Source of the DNA: Candidatus Poribacteria bacterium
GTDB taxonomy: Bacteria; Poribacteria; WGA-4E; WGA-3G
NCBI GenBank assembly: GCA_022827185.1
Contig: JAJDTM010000038.1
Span: forward strand, 1-64,000
Length of the DNA: 64,000 bases
Reading direction: 5' to 3'
Shown here piece by piece: positions 42,705 to 50,403 of the stretch; position 1 is the first letter of the stretch; the number at the start of each line of letters is the position of its first letter. The notes below the pieces were generated by a model. The model made no database searches, was not told the origin of the DNA, and worked only from the letters and a program-made list of their open reading frames with translations. The position numbers and the translations under genes were made by a program.

Positions 42705-43140
42705 AAATTGCGTGATCTATGGTATTAATTTTAACGCCCTTCTGTCAAATCCCCATGCTTCAGTTTGCGGGATGTAGACGGCATAGGGGTTGATAGTCCA
42801 AATAACCTAAACTGTTTTCAAAACAAATCGTCTAAATAAGTAGTGTTCGGCATAGGTTGTGATTGATGTATTGTCGGAACGCTCGTCAATTAAGACAATC
42901 ACGTGAAAGCCCGCACGCCTCTATATTGACAAAGCCTTTTCGGGCATCCGTTGCATGTATAGGGTAGCAGGTGTAAAAACCGCACCCGTTGATAAATCAC
43001 ATGTTGCATAAGATCAGGCATTTCGGTGCATAGCTGGCTTGGCAGCTATTGTGGAGCGACACTAAGACGGTGGCCTCTCTGAGAAAACCGCGGTCGCTAT
43101 GAAGCACAAGCCCCTACCTTCAGGTAGTGGGTACCTTGAC
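42705..43140 (+). mobile_element. Non-coding 436-bp element bounded by TTGAC, HEARO/IscB-like
   Basis: TTGAC stands just before the element (42700-42704) and again as its last five bases (43136-43140), as expected for IS200/IS605-type insertion 3' of a short target that is also copied at the right end. A bulged hairpin near the left end (CCCCATGC/GCATAGGGG, 42751-42789) and another at the right end (CCCCTACC-TTCA-GGTAGTGGG, 43111-43131) are of the type recognised by Y1 transposases. No protein gene is inside, so it would have to be moved in trans. The interior carries a HEARO-like RNA core, listed separately. Confidence 0.6.
42900..43135 (+). ncRNA. Putative HEARO/omega RNA (IscB/IsrB-type guide RNA scaffold) without its nuclease gene
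   Basis: A highly structured stretch: GGGTAGCAGGTGT...CGCACCCGTTGAT (42962-42992) then GCATAGCTGGCTTGGCAGCTATTGTGGAGC (43028-43057 in parts), then GGTGGCC...AACCGCGGTCGC, then the terminal hairpin. Parts such as GCACCC, TGCATAGC, TGCCAG/TGGCAG and a following GTGGAGC/ATGGAGC recall the core of published IscB omega RNAs as remembered; no alignment was run. In known loci the nuclease gene follows the RNA, but here HU follows instead. Exact RNA ends unknown. Confidence 0.5.
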
Positions 43141-43268
43141 AAGATAGACGTATTATGTCAGGGAACCTTTATTGGATATACTTCTGTTTCTGGTAGAGCA
43201 GTGTAGGTTGAACTGATGCCTATATTTAATAATTTTAGGCTAATTTTTTAGTATGAGTCAGATTTTTC

Positions 43269-43297
43269 TTGACATATCTATATCTGTGTAGTATAAT
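43269..43297 (+). promoter_or_regulatory. Perfect sigma-70 promoter upstream of the HU gene
   Basis: TTGACA (43269-43274), 17 bp, TATAAT (43292-43297). Both boxes and the spacer match consensus. It gives a leader of about 115 nt before the HU start, suited to high expression. Confidence 0.82.
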
Positions 43298-43332
43298 ATA
43301 ATTACTATTAGTTTTTTGTTAAATCCATTTTA

Positions 43333-43398
43333 TGTCTGAGGTTAGGGGGCTGCGATTTCCAGATTACCGAGAAAAAGCGGTATTTTCTTACTCAGACA
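43333..43398 (+). promoter_or_regulatory. Folded 5' leader of the HU mRNA
   Basis: TGTCTGAG (43333-43340) pairs perfectly with CTCAGACA (43391-43398), enclosing an inner AGAAAA/TTTTCT stem around AGCGGTA. The outer stem ends about 7 nt before the TAGAGG ribosome-binding site. Possible translational control; not a known riboswitch class to my eye. Confidence 0.45.
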
Positions 43399-43420
43399 AA
43401 AAATTAGAGGAACATTTGAC

Positions 43421-43702
43421 ATGGCAAAATTAATGAAGAGTAATGTCGTTGACAGCATTGTTGAAGCAACGGGTCTCAGCAAGAAAGATGCGAACGCCGC
43501 TGTTGACGCTTTTGCTGCGACTGTTTGCGAAGCTTTGAGTAACGGCGACTCCGTCGGTTTAATCGGTTTTGGAACGTTTGAAGCCAAACGCCGTCCTGCC
43601 CGTACAGGTCGCAACCCACAGACTGGCGATCCGATTGACATTCCGGCGAAAACGGTTCCTGTTTTCAAAGCTGGCAAGAAACTTCGCGACGCTGCCTCTT
43701 AG
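43421..43702 (+). CDS. hup: HU family DNA-binding protein
   Basis: 93 aa, standard HU/IHF size. A dimeric nucleoid protein that bends DNA. Seen: helical start MAKLMKSNVVDSIVEATGLSKKDA, then VGLIGFGTFEAKRRPARTGRNPQTGDPI with the beta-arm (RNPQTG) and VPVFKAGKKLRDA at the end. TAGAGG stands before the ATG. Strong promoter and leader upstream, hairpin downstream. Confidence 0.96.
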   Translation: MAKLMKSNVVDSIVEATGLSKKDANAAVDAFAATVCEALSNGDSVGLIGFGTFEAKRRPARTGRNPQTGDPIDIPAKTVPVFKAGKKLRDAAS

Positions 43703-43730
43703 GATTAGCGGTTATTTCGCTCAGTTTCTC

Positions 43731-43786
43731 GGAAAAGCCGCGAGGCTACGTCTCGTTTCTGAATCGGGGGTAGCTGCGGCTTTTCC
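43731..43786 (+). terminator. Large hairpin after the HU gene
   Basis: GGAAAAGCCGC (43731-43741) pairs perfectly with GCGGCTTTTCC (43776-43786), with a small CGAG/CTCG stem inside. No U-tract follows the second arm directly, although the arm itself contains TTTT. Likely terminator or mRNA 3'-end protection. Confidence 0.55.
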
Positions 43787-44079
43787 ACATTTACACCCAC
43801 TTATTAGGGTGTACTGGTGCTGACAATTCAGTGCGTATTGTCTATTATAATTATCATACACGCACAGAAGGATTGTATTTTGCATTAGGAGCGGTCAATG
43901 CTCTAATATGCGTGCGATCCGATATTATCCTCGCCATCGGTTCGGTGGAGAGGTAAAACGCCTGCGGAGTCCGCACAAGACCCTGCACGCGGGGGCAGTG
44001 GACGATGAAACAGGAACACTAAAACAAGATATGTCCACTTTTGTAGAGATATATCAAGTTTTGAAGGAACAGACGCGTC
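43787..44079. other. Gene-free stretch with possible structured RNA
   Basis: Holds a CACCC/GGGTG hairpin (near 43797-43815), an AT-rich part with no clear promoter, then a GC-rich stretch (about 43930-44015) with GAGAGGTAAAACGCCTGCGGAGTCCGCAC-type short stems. A small open frame (43908-44177) has no recognisable homology and overlaps the kinase start; I do not call it. RNase P, tmRNA and SRP hallmarks were looked for and not found. Confidence 0.3.
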
Positions 44080-45138
44080 ATGTTAATCCGCACGAGAGCC
44101 CCAGTCCGCATCGATTTTGCTGGTGGGTGGAGCGATGTTGCCCTCTTCACCGAAGATTCAAAGGGTCTCGTCGTTAATGGGGCTATTAACCGATACGCTT
44201 ATGCAACGCTCCGCTGTGAACGCCAGATCGCACAAGATGAATCCGTTGAACTGCAACGGATTTTGGATAAAAGCATACGTATCTACTCTGCGGATTTCGA
44301 CACCTTTATTGAAGCAGACGATGTACGTCAACTCGAATATGACGGGAACATCGACTTGGTAAAGGCGGCTGTGCGGCAAATGTCGATACAGATTGGCGGG
44401 TTCGACCTGATTACGCAATCCACGGCGCCGCCAGGTAGCGGATTAGGGACTTCGGCATCAATGGGTGTAGCACTTGTCGGTGCGCTTGGCGCGCTTAAGG
44501 AGGCTACCTATCTTCCATACGAGTATGCTGAACTCGCGAGTACTATTGAGCGTCATGAACTCGGAATACTCGGCGGAAAACAGGACCATTACGCAAGCGC
44601 AATTGGTGGAATCCATTTTATGGAATTTCGGGGAGAAGAGGTGAAAACTTCACCCTTGAGATTTCCACCACACATCCGCTATGAACTTGAAAAGAACCTT
44701 GTCCTCTGTTACACCGGAAAGTCCCGTCTCTCTGGCAATATACATCAAAATGTTACCGATGCCTATAAAAGTGGTCAACCGAGTGTTCGTGAAGCCTTAG
44801 AATCCCTCAAAGCGACCGCCGAAGCAACAAAAACCGCGCTGATGCGTGGCCGTCTGACTGAATTCGGCGAACTCCTCACCCAAAATTGGCATAATCAGAA
44901 AAAGTTACATCCCTCTGTTACAAATGAGCAGATCGAATCTCTCTTTAAAATCGCAACGGCTCATGGCGCGATTGGCGGGAAAGCGTGTGGCGCAGGTGGT
45001 GGCGGATGTCTCCTGTTTTACTGTGAACCGACACGCGAACACAACGTCCGCCAAAAACTCGAAGACGCAGGGGCTCACGTTATTGATGTCAACTTCGATT
45101 TCGATGGATTTCAAATGTGGAAAGTTTCAAACGATTAA
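44080..45138 (+). CDS. GHMP-family sugar kinase (D-glycero-D-manno-heptose 7-phosphate kinase-like)
   Basis: 352 aa. GHMP fold: RAPVRIDFAGGWSDV at the N-terminus (typical of HddA/fucokinase-like kinases), the phosphate loop PPGSGLGTSASMGVALVGAL (about 118-137) and the C-terminal motif GGKACGAGGGGCLLFY. Also GILGGKQDHYASAIGG. Closest in pattern to HddA, which makes heptose 1,7-bisphosphate for LPS or S-layer glycans. AAGGA lies 12 bp before the ATG. MoxR follows after 8 bp. Confidence 0.87.
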   Translation: MLIRTRAPVRIDFAGGWSDVALFTEDSKGLVVNGAINRYAYATLRCERQIAQDESVELQRILDKSIRIYSADFDTFIEADDVRQLEYDGNIDLVKAAVRQMSIQIGGFDLITQSTAPPGSGLGTSASMGVALVGALGALKEATYLPYEYAELASTIERHELGILGGKQDHYASAIGGIHFMEFRGEEVKTSPLRFPPHIRYELEKNLVLCYTGKSRLSGNIHQNVTDAYKSGQPSVREALESLKATAEATKTALMRGRLTEFGELLTQNWHNQKKLHPSVTNEQIESLFKIATAHGAIGGKACGAGGGGCLLFYCEPTREHNVRQKLEDAGAHVIDVNFDFDGFQMWKVSND

Positions 45139-45146
45139 ACTAAAAT

Positions 45147-46166
45147 ATGGAAAATAATACACAAACCCCGAAAGTCATCACTGATATGGAAGCCGCTGAA
45201 ACTCTGAAAACGGCAAGAGAAAATATTTTAGGAGAACTCAAAAAGCGAATCATCGGGCAAAACGAGGTAATAGAACAACTCCTCATTGCACTTTTCTCAC
45301 AGGGACACTGCTTACTGGTGGGGGTGCCGGGGTTAGCGAAAACATTACTAATTAGCACGTTTGCGCAGATCCTCGAACTCCCTTTCAACCGCATCCAATT
45401 TACACCAGACCTGATGCCATCTGACATCATCGGTACGGATATTATTGAGGAAGGCGAGGCTGGAAAACGCGCCTTTCGATTTATCAAGGGACCGGTCTTC
45501 GCGAATATTGTCCTCGCCGATGAGATCAATCGAACGCCGCCTAAAACACAAGCCGCACTTTTACAAGCCATGCAGGAATATAAGGTCACCGCAGGCGGTA
45601 GAACATACGCTTTAGAACGTCCTTTTTTTGTCTTAGCGACACAGAATCCCATTGAGCAGGAAGGGACATATCCGTTACCTGAAGCACAACTCGACCGGTT
45701 TATGTTCCATATCACAATTGATTATCCCGACAAAGATGCCGAAAAAGAGATCGTGATGACGACCACCGCGGCTTATGAACCGGAGATAAAAGCCGTTATC
45801 ACAGGCGAAGAGGTGCTACAAATACAACAGACAGTCCGGAAAGTTCCTATTGCAGAGGCGATTGTAGACTACGCCGTGGAATTGAACCGTCAGACACGTC
45901 CTACAGCCGATGCGCTTGATTTTATCCAAGATTGGGTGCAATGGGGTGCCGGCCCCAGAGCATCACAGTATCTTGTACTCGGTGCAAAGGCACGTGCGAT
46001 TCTCCACGGACGCTATCATGTCTCATACGAAGATATCAAAGCGGTCGCTATACCGGTACTACGACACCGGATTTTGACCAATTTCAATGCGGAAGCCGAC
46101 GGTATCACCAGTTTGGATATTATCAGTAGATTGTTGGAAAGGGTTGAGCCGCCAGCGGTGCAATAA
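45147..46166 (+). CDS. MoxR family AAA+ ATPase
   Basis: 339 aa. Walker A in LLVGVPGLAKTLLISTFA (about residues 55-72), the characteristic FNRIQFTPDLMPSDIIGTDI, Walker B VLADEINRTPPKTQAALLQAM, sensor FVLATQNPIEQEGTYPLPEAQLDRF. MoxR ATPases act as chaperones for DUF58/vWA partners, but none is adjacent; the only DUF58 gene is at 30389. Eight bp after the kinase gene, so co-transcribed. Confidence 0.94.
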   Translation: MENNTQTPKVITDMEAAETLKTARENILGELKKRIIGQNEVIEQLLIALFSQGHCLLVGVPGLAKTLLISTFAQILELPFNRIQFTPDLMPSDIIGTDIIEEGEAGKRAFRFIKGPVFANIVLADEINRTPPKTQAALLQAMQEYKVTAGGRTYALERPFFVLATQNPIEQEGTYPLPEAQLDRFMFHITIDYPDKDAEKEIVMTTTAAYEPEIKAVITGEEVLQIQQTVRKVPIAEAIVDYAVELNRQTRPTADALDFIQDWVQWGAGPRASQYLVLGAKARAILHGRYHVSYEDIKAVAIPVLRHRILTNFNAEADGITSLDIISRLLERVEPPAVQ

Positions 46167-46186
46167 GTGGACGGAGTACCAGAACA

Positions 46187-46405
46187 ATGCGTGCAATTGA
46201 CACTTTTAGAGTGGATAAGGAAGAATTTTCTGTACTCTCCTCTTTTGAAGCAGCCGATGCAGCTGACAAAGCATATTGGCATTCTAAAACGCCGCAAGAA
46301 CGCATGGCAGCCCTCGAATTGATGCGGCAGATTAACTATGGCTACGATCCAACTACCGAACGACTTCAAAGAGTTCTTGAAGTTGCTGAATTCATACCGA
46401 GTTGA
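46187..46405 (+). CDS. Small hypothetical protein overlapping a nucleotidyltransferase gene
   Basis: 72 aa: MRAIDTFRVDKEEFSVLSSFEAADAADKAYWHSKTPQERMAALELMRQINYGYDPTTERLQRVLEVAE. The AYWHSKTPQERMAALELMRQINYGYD pattern is frequent in small genes that precede a nucleotidyltransferase gene in cyanobacterial and Poribacteria-like genomes. The end overlaps the next gene by 68 bp in another frame. Pairing suggests an antitoxin- or partner-like role; unproven. Confidence 0.75.
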   Translation: MRAIDTFRVDKEEFSVLSSFEAADAADKAYWHSKTPQERMAALELMRQINYGYDPTTERLQRVLEVAEFIPS

Positions 46406-46784
46406 GTATCTTCTCATCGGGGGGTACGCCGTTGGTTACCATGGGCATCCACGTGCAACCGCTGACATGGATATCTGGATTGCAATCCAGAGAGAGAACG
46501 CCGAGAAAATGGTTGCTGTTTTGAAGGAATTTGGTTTTAATACGCCGCAATTAGCTGCCGACCTCTTTTTGACGGAAAACCAAATTATCCGACTGGGGAC
46601 CCCTCCAATGAGAATTGAACTTTTGACGACAATCTCCGGTGTCCGTTTTGAAGAATGTTATTCGGAGCGGATTGTTGGTGTCATAGATGATGTTGAAGTT
46701 CAGATTATCGATCTTGAACACTTGAAACGCAACAAACAAGCCAGCGGGAGACAGAAGGATTTGGATGATTTAGAGCATCTTTGA
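46338..46784 (+). CDS. Nucleotidyltransferase (DUF6036/AbiEii-like)
   Basis: 148 aa. Pol-beta-type nucleotidyltransferase core: FKEFLKLLNSYRVEYLLIGGYAVGYHGHPRATADMDIWIA, with GGYAV and the D-x-D pair (DMDIWI) for metal, then IDLEHLKRNKQASGRQKDLDDLE. Relatives serve as toxins or modifying enzymes in two-gene systems and in abortive infection. The start lies inside the previous gene, implying coupled translation. Confidence 0.85.
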   Translation: MATIQLPNDFKEFLKLLNSYRVEYLLIGGYAVGYHGHPRATADMDIWIAIQRENAEKMVAVLKEFGFNTPQLAADLFLTENQIIRLGTPPMRIELLTTISGVRFEECYSERIVGVIDDVEVQIIDLEHLKRNKQASGRQKDLDDLEHL

Positions 46785-46870
46785 AACTCAAATCCTGAAA
46801 GCGAACCACGGAAGGAGCAGGGCTCGTTCCCCTTGTTTGAAGACTTGGTGTTCGCGGGCCATTTTTTTTG

Positions 46871-48247
46871 ATGAAAATCGCAATTATAGGGACAGGATAC
46901 GTCGGTTTGACCACAGCGGTGGTACTTTCTTATCTGAATCATGATGTCGCTGCAGTGGATAAAGATGAAAGTAAGTTAACGCTTCTGCACGAAGGGAAAA
47001 GTCCGATCCATGAACCCGGCATCCAGAACCTTCTTGATGAAGTTTGGCATACGATCCGTTTCACACCCAGCGTGGCTGAAGTCGTCCCAGAAGCAGAATT
47101 AATTCTGATTGCTGTCGGAACACCACCGAAGAAAAGTGGTGAAGCAGATACGCGACATGTTGAACAAGCCGCGAGGGAAGTTGCACAGGTCTGCTTGCCC
47201 GATAGACATTATACGCTCGTTGTCAAATCCACGGTTCCAATAGGCACGAACCAGCGTGTTGTTGAAGTGGTGGAAGATGTCTTTTCGGCGCGTGGAATTC
47301 GCGGCAACATCTCCGTTGCTTCAAATCCTGAGTTCTTGCAGGAGGGATTGGCATTACAAGGTGCATTCTACCCGGATCGGATTGTCGTCGGCGCAAACAG
47401 TGATGAAGCGATTGATACATTACGCCGTCTCTACCAACCTATCCTCGAACAGACGTTTGACCCGCCAAGCGAGTTTCCACGTCCGCCCTCTTACCATCTC
47501 CCCCCAATGATGACAACGGATCCGAACAGTGCCGAGATGATTAAATATGCCGCGAACACCTTCCTCGCGCTTAAGATCAGTTTTATTAATGAAATTGCTG
47601 GACTTTGTGAGGAAGTTGATGCAGACGTGACAGAAGTCGCACGCGGGATTGGGCTTGACGCGCGTATTGGACAACAATTTCTTCGTGCGGGCCTCGGCTG
47701 GGGCGGCAGCTGCTATCCCAAAGATACCGCTGCACTGTTAGGGGTCGCGGCACAATCAGGATACAAGATGCCGATCACGGAAGCTGCACGTACCGTTAAC
47801 TTCCGTCAGCGCGAACGTATCGTTGAAAAATTACGAGGGACACTGGGAACGCTCAAAGGCAAAAGCATCGGTATCTTAGGACTTGCATTCAAACCAAACA
47901 CAGATGACGTTCGCGAAGCACCAGCACTCGACATTATCCGAGAATTGCTTGCCGAGGGTGCCATTGTCCGCGCACATGATCCGATTGCTATTCCGAATGC
48001 ACAGGCTGCTTTGCCCGGAAAAGACGACACTATTCCCGAATTACAATTCACAGAAGATGTATACGAACTTTCCTACGATGCGGACGCGCTGGTACTCGTT
48101 ACCGAATGGGATTTTTATCATAAGTTGGAACTCCGTAGGCTCGCCAAACAGATGAAAACCCCTATTCTCATTGATGGACGCAACGTTTACTCACCAGAAG
48201 AAGCAAGAACCGCAGGTTTTCATTACATCGGGGTCGGTAGAATTTAG
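46871..48247 (+). CDS. ugd: UDP-glucose 6-dehydrogenase
   Basis: 458 aa. Oxidises UDP-glucose twice to UDP-glucuronate for surface polysaccharides. Seen: MKIAIIGTGYVGLTTAVVLS (NAD site), STVPIGTN, SNPEFLQEG, the catalytic Cys in GLGWGGSCYPKDTAAL (about 281) and GLAFKPNTDDVREAPALDII. ATG 46871 is taken; a TTG one codon earlier is also open. No clear Shine-Dalgarno; a T-rich stretch precedes it. The DUF309 gene follows. Confidence 0.95.
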   Translation: MKIAIIGTGYVGLTTAVVLSYLNHDVAAVDKDESKLTLLHEGKSPIHEPGIQNLLDEVWHTIRFTPSVAEVVPEAELILIAVGTPPKKSGEADTRHVEQAAREVAQVCLPDRHYTLVVKSTVPIGTNQRVVEVVEDVFSARGIRGNISVASNPEFLQEGLALQGAFYPDRIVVGANSDEAIDTLRRLYQPILEQTFDPPSEFPRPPSYHLPPMMTTDPNSAEMIKYAANTFLALKISFINEIAGLCEEVDADVTEVARGIGLDARIGQQFLRAGLGWGGSCYPKDTAALLGVAAQSGYKMPITEAARTVNFRQRERIVEKLRGTLGTLKGKSIGILGLAFKPNTDDVREAPALDIIRELLAEGAIVRAHDPIAIPNAQAALPGKDDTIPELQFTEDVYELSYDADALVLVTEWDFYHKLELRRLAKQMKTPILIDGRNVYSPEEARTAGFHYIGVGRI

Positions 48248-48263
48248 AGGTCCCGATAGCATT

Positions 48264-48833
48264 ATGGACACTCTTAAGCAAGCTGAACCCTTTGACCCAA
48301 ATTGGCAACGATATTGCCCCCAAAAGTCGTTTCCACCGTATCGTCATATACCGGGTGTTACGCCGCATCCGATTCGTGACCCGCTTGGACATAGTTACGG
48401 GATGGAAGAGGCACACGATACTGAACCGCTGTCCCCGGAACTCTGGCGACAAAACGAGGATTACCTCTACGGTGTGGATCTCTACAATTTCGCTTATTGG
48501 TGGGAGGCACATGAGGCGTGGGAAGGGTTGTGGCATCAAGCAGAAGATACGTACCGCCTCTTTCTCCAAGGGTTAATTCAGGTGTCAGCATCCCTTATCA
48601 AGTATCACATGCGAATGTTACGTCCACTGCGTACGCTTTCCACCGCCGGACGCGATAAATTACGGCAGGTTGTGGCTGAATGTGAGGATACGGGTGGGAA
48701 TTACATGGGACTCAATCTACCAGATTTTTTGAACACGGCTGACGCGTTTTTCGCACCTTTCTTCGCTGGCACCGTTACGGAAACCACCTATAGAAAGAAC
48801 TCAGTGAAACCTCTCATACTGCTAACGCATTAA
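48264..48833 (+). CDS. DUF309 domain protein
   Basis: 189 aa. The DUF309 mark is YNFAYWWEAHEAWEGLWHQAEDTYRLFLQGLIQVSASLIKY, a helical bundle of unknown function (EAHE may bind metal). Preceded by a long region with SPELWRQNEDYLYGVDLY. ATG 48264 avoids the 84-bp overlap with ugd implied by an earlier in-frame start; AGAGG lies 14 bp upstream. Confidence 0.82.
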   Translation: MDTLKQAEPFDPNWQRYCPQKSFPPYRHIPGVTPHPIRDPLGHSYGMEEAHDTEPLSPELWRQNEDYLYGVDLYNFAYWWEAHEAWEGLWHQAEDTYRLFLQGLIQVSASLIKYHMRMLRPLRTLSTAGRDKLRQVVAECEDTGGNYMGLNLPDFLNTADAFFAPFFAGTVTETTYRKNSVKPLILLTH

Positions 48834-48981
48834 CAGACTGTACAAGCTATCTTTCGCATTTGAACCGAGTTTAATTTCTGCGGAATGCAAGCAGCATTGC
48901 AACAACGGCGCAATGCGGAACTGATACAAGGTCCGTTGTTAGACCAATAACACTGTTTCACGCTTGGCGCGAGTTTAAAAA

Positions 48982-49260
48982 ATGCCTTTTCTCATCTTTA
49001 GTTGTGTATGTGTTTTCATTATAGTGCTGTTGTTTGTCCTGTTTAAGATAGGCGCGTATTTTGGCAGAAGCGATGTAGATGAATTCCGAGCTGTTCGGTG
49101 TCCGCAATGTCAAACTCGGCGGAAACCCGAAAAAACAGGCAAAATTAGGAATCTCGTCGAACTCGAATTGCGCTGTCCGCGTTGCGGATACATCTCATGG
49201 GATATACCGCCGAAAACGAATCTCTCCACACGTCCCACTGATCGAGATAACATGCCGTAA
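48982..49260 (+). CDS. Small membrane-anchored zinc-ribbon protein
   Basis: 92 aa. One N-terminal transmembrane helix (FLIFSCVCVFIIVLLFVLFK), then a CPQC...CPRCGY zinc ribbon. Unknown function. The ATG follows a GTTTAAAAA stretch without clear Shine-Dalgarno. A hydrophobic anchor plus metal ribbon supports a real gene. Confidence 0.65.
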   Translation: MPFLIFSCVCVFIIVLLFVLFKIGAYFGRSDVDEFRAVRCPQCQTRRKPEKTGKIRNLVELELRCPRCGYISWDIPPKTNLSTRPTDRDNMP

Positions 49261-49268
49261 GGATACAA

Positions 49269-50393
49269 TTAGAAATCAGCAAAAGCACCGTCGTCTGAAT
49301 GCCAGAACATCCCACGCAACCGAAATGTCTCGTCCCGAACTGCTTCGATAGCCGCGTCGTCCATATCCACACCGAGTCCCGGAGCCGTCGGTAGTTCGAT
49401 AAACCCGTCTTTGAATACCAGAGGTGTTGAAAATAGCCCTTCGCCTCGTCGGTGTCCACCCTCGCAGATTAGCAAATTTGGCACGGTTGCCATGACCTGT
49501 ACCGATGCAGCGACCCCGATGGGACCCGCAGCGTTATGGGGTGCGATTGCCATATTGTGGATTTCCGCCATCGCCGAGATTTTCTTCAGTTCCAATATCC
49601 CACCGCAGTGTCGAATGTCCGGTTGTAAAATCGCGCACATCTCACGCTCAATTATCTCTCGGAACCCCCATCGTGTTAAATGCCGTTCACCTGTCGCGAT
49701 CGGCACCGTTGTTGATTGAGATAAAGTCAGCAAGGGTTCGTTGTTTTCCGGATGGCACGGCTCTTCGGCAAACAGGAGTCGGAACGGTTCTAATTCTTTC
49801 ACGAGGATTATCGCCATTGTTGGGCTTAATCGCCGGTGCAAATCAACCGCAATGTCTACTTCGTCACCAACTGCTTCGCGTACTGCTGCGACGCGTGCCA
49901 CCATAGCCTCAATTACCTTCGGTGTGTCCACAAATCGTACAGGTTGCGGTGAGGCTCCCATTTTCACAGCACGGAATCCCGCTGCAACCGCTTTCCTTGC
50001 ACTCTCTGCACACTCATTAGGCGTTGTGCCGCCTATCCCTGTATAGACGCGAATCCGGTTTCGTACCGAACCCCCCAGCAACTTCCAGACGGGTAGACCG
50101 ACAACTTTGCCGAATACATCCCACATCGCCATCTCAATACCGCTTAATGCCCCGACCAACACAGGCATACTCCGACTATAACTTGACCTGTACATTGCCT
50201 GCCAGTGGTCTTCAATTTGTAGCGGATCTTTACCGACAAGGTATTCCGCCATGTCGTCCACGGCTTGTGCGACAACGCGCCAATGTTCATAGTTCATCGG
50301 TTCACCGTAGCCGATGATTCCTTCGTCAGTGAACATTTTTAGGACCATTGCGCGTCCTTGGATGGGTATCGTCTCGAATCCAGTAATTTTCAT
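49269..50393 (-). CDS. Mandelate racemase/muconate lactonizing enzyme family protein
   Basis: 374 aa. Enolase superfamily, probably a sugar-acid dehydratase. Seen: YGEPMNYEHW (capping), ALSGIEMAMWDVFGKVVGLPVWKLLGG, FRAVKMG with Lys, metal and base residues in AVDLHRRLSP, FAEEPCHPEN and ATGERHLTRWGF, then APHNAAGPIG with His. ATG 50393 is chosen over 50474: it begins MKITGFETIP like its relatives, has AGGA upstream, and starts 11 bp after the sialidase stop. Substrate unknown. Two further family members lie at 56890 and 60956. Confidence 0.9.
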   Translation of the reverse strand: MKITGFETIPIQGRAMVLKMFTDEGIIGYGEPMNYEHWRVVAQAVDDMAEYLVGKDPLQIEDHWQAMYRSSYSRSMPVLVGALSGIEMAMWDVFGKVVGLPVWKLLGGSVRNRIRVYTGIGGTTPNECAESARKAVAAGFRAVKMGASPQPVRFVDTPKVIEAMVARVAAVREAVGDEVDIAVDLHRRLSPTMAIILVKELEPFRLLFAEEPCHPENNEPLLTLSQSTTVPIATGERHLTRWGFREIIEREMCAILQPDIRHCGGILELKKISAMAEIHNMAIAPHNAAGPIGVAASVQVMATVPNLLICEGGHRRGEGLFSTPLVFKDGFIELPTAPGLGVDMDDAAIEAVRDETFRLRGMFWHSDDGAFADF

Positions 50394-50403
50394 AGTTTCT
50401 GTC

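Noticed and set aside
43141..43420. IscB or TnpB gene remnant after the omega-RNA-like element
   Set aside because: All frames were read for RuvC or HNH motifs; only AT-rich promoter and leader sequence is present before HU.
43930..44015. RNase P RNA, tmRNA or SRP RNA
   Set aside because: The hallmark sequences (GAGGAAAGUCC and ACAGAAA; GGGGCUGAUUCUGGAUUCGAC; the SRP GGAAGCAG tetraloop region) are absent.
43908..44177. 89-aa open frame between HU and the GHMP kinase
   Set aside because: Overlaps the well-supported kinase start by 98 bp and shows no recognisable domain.
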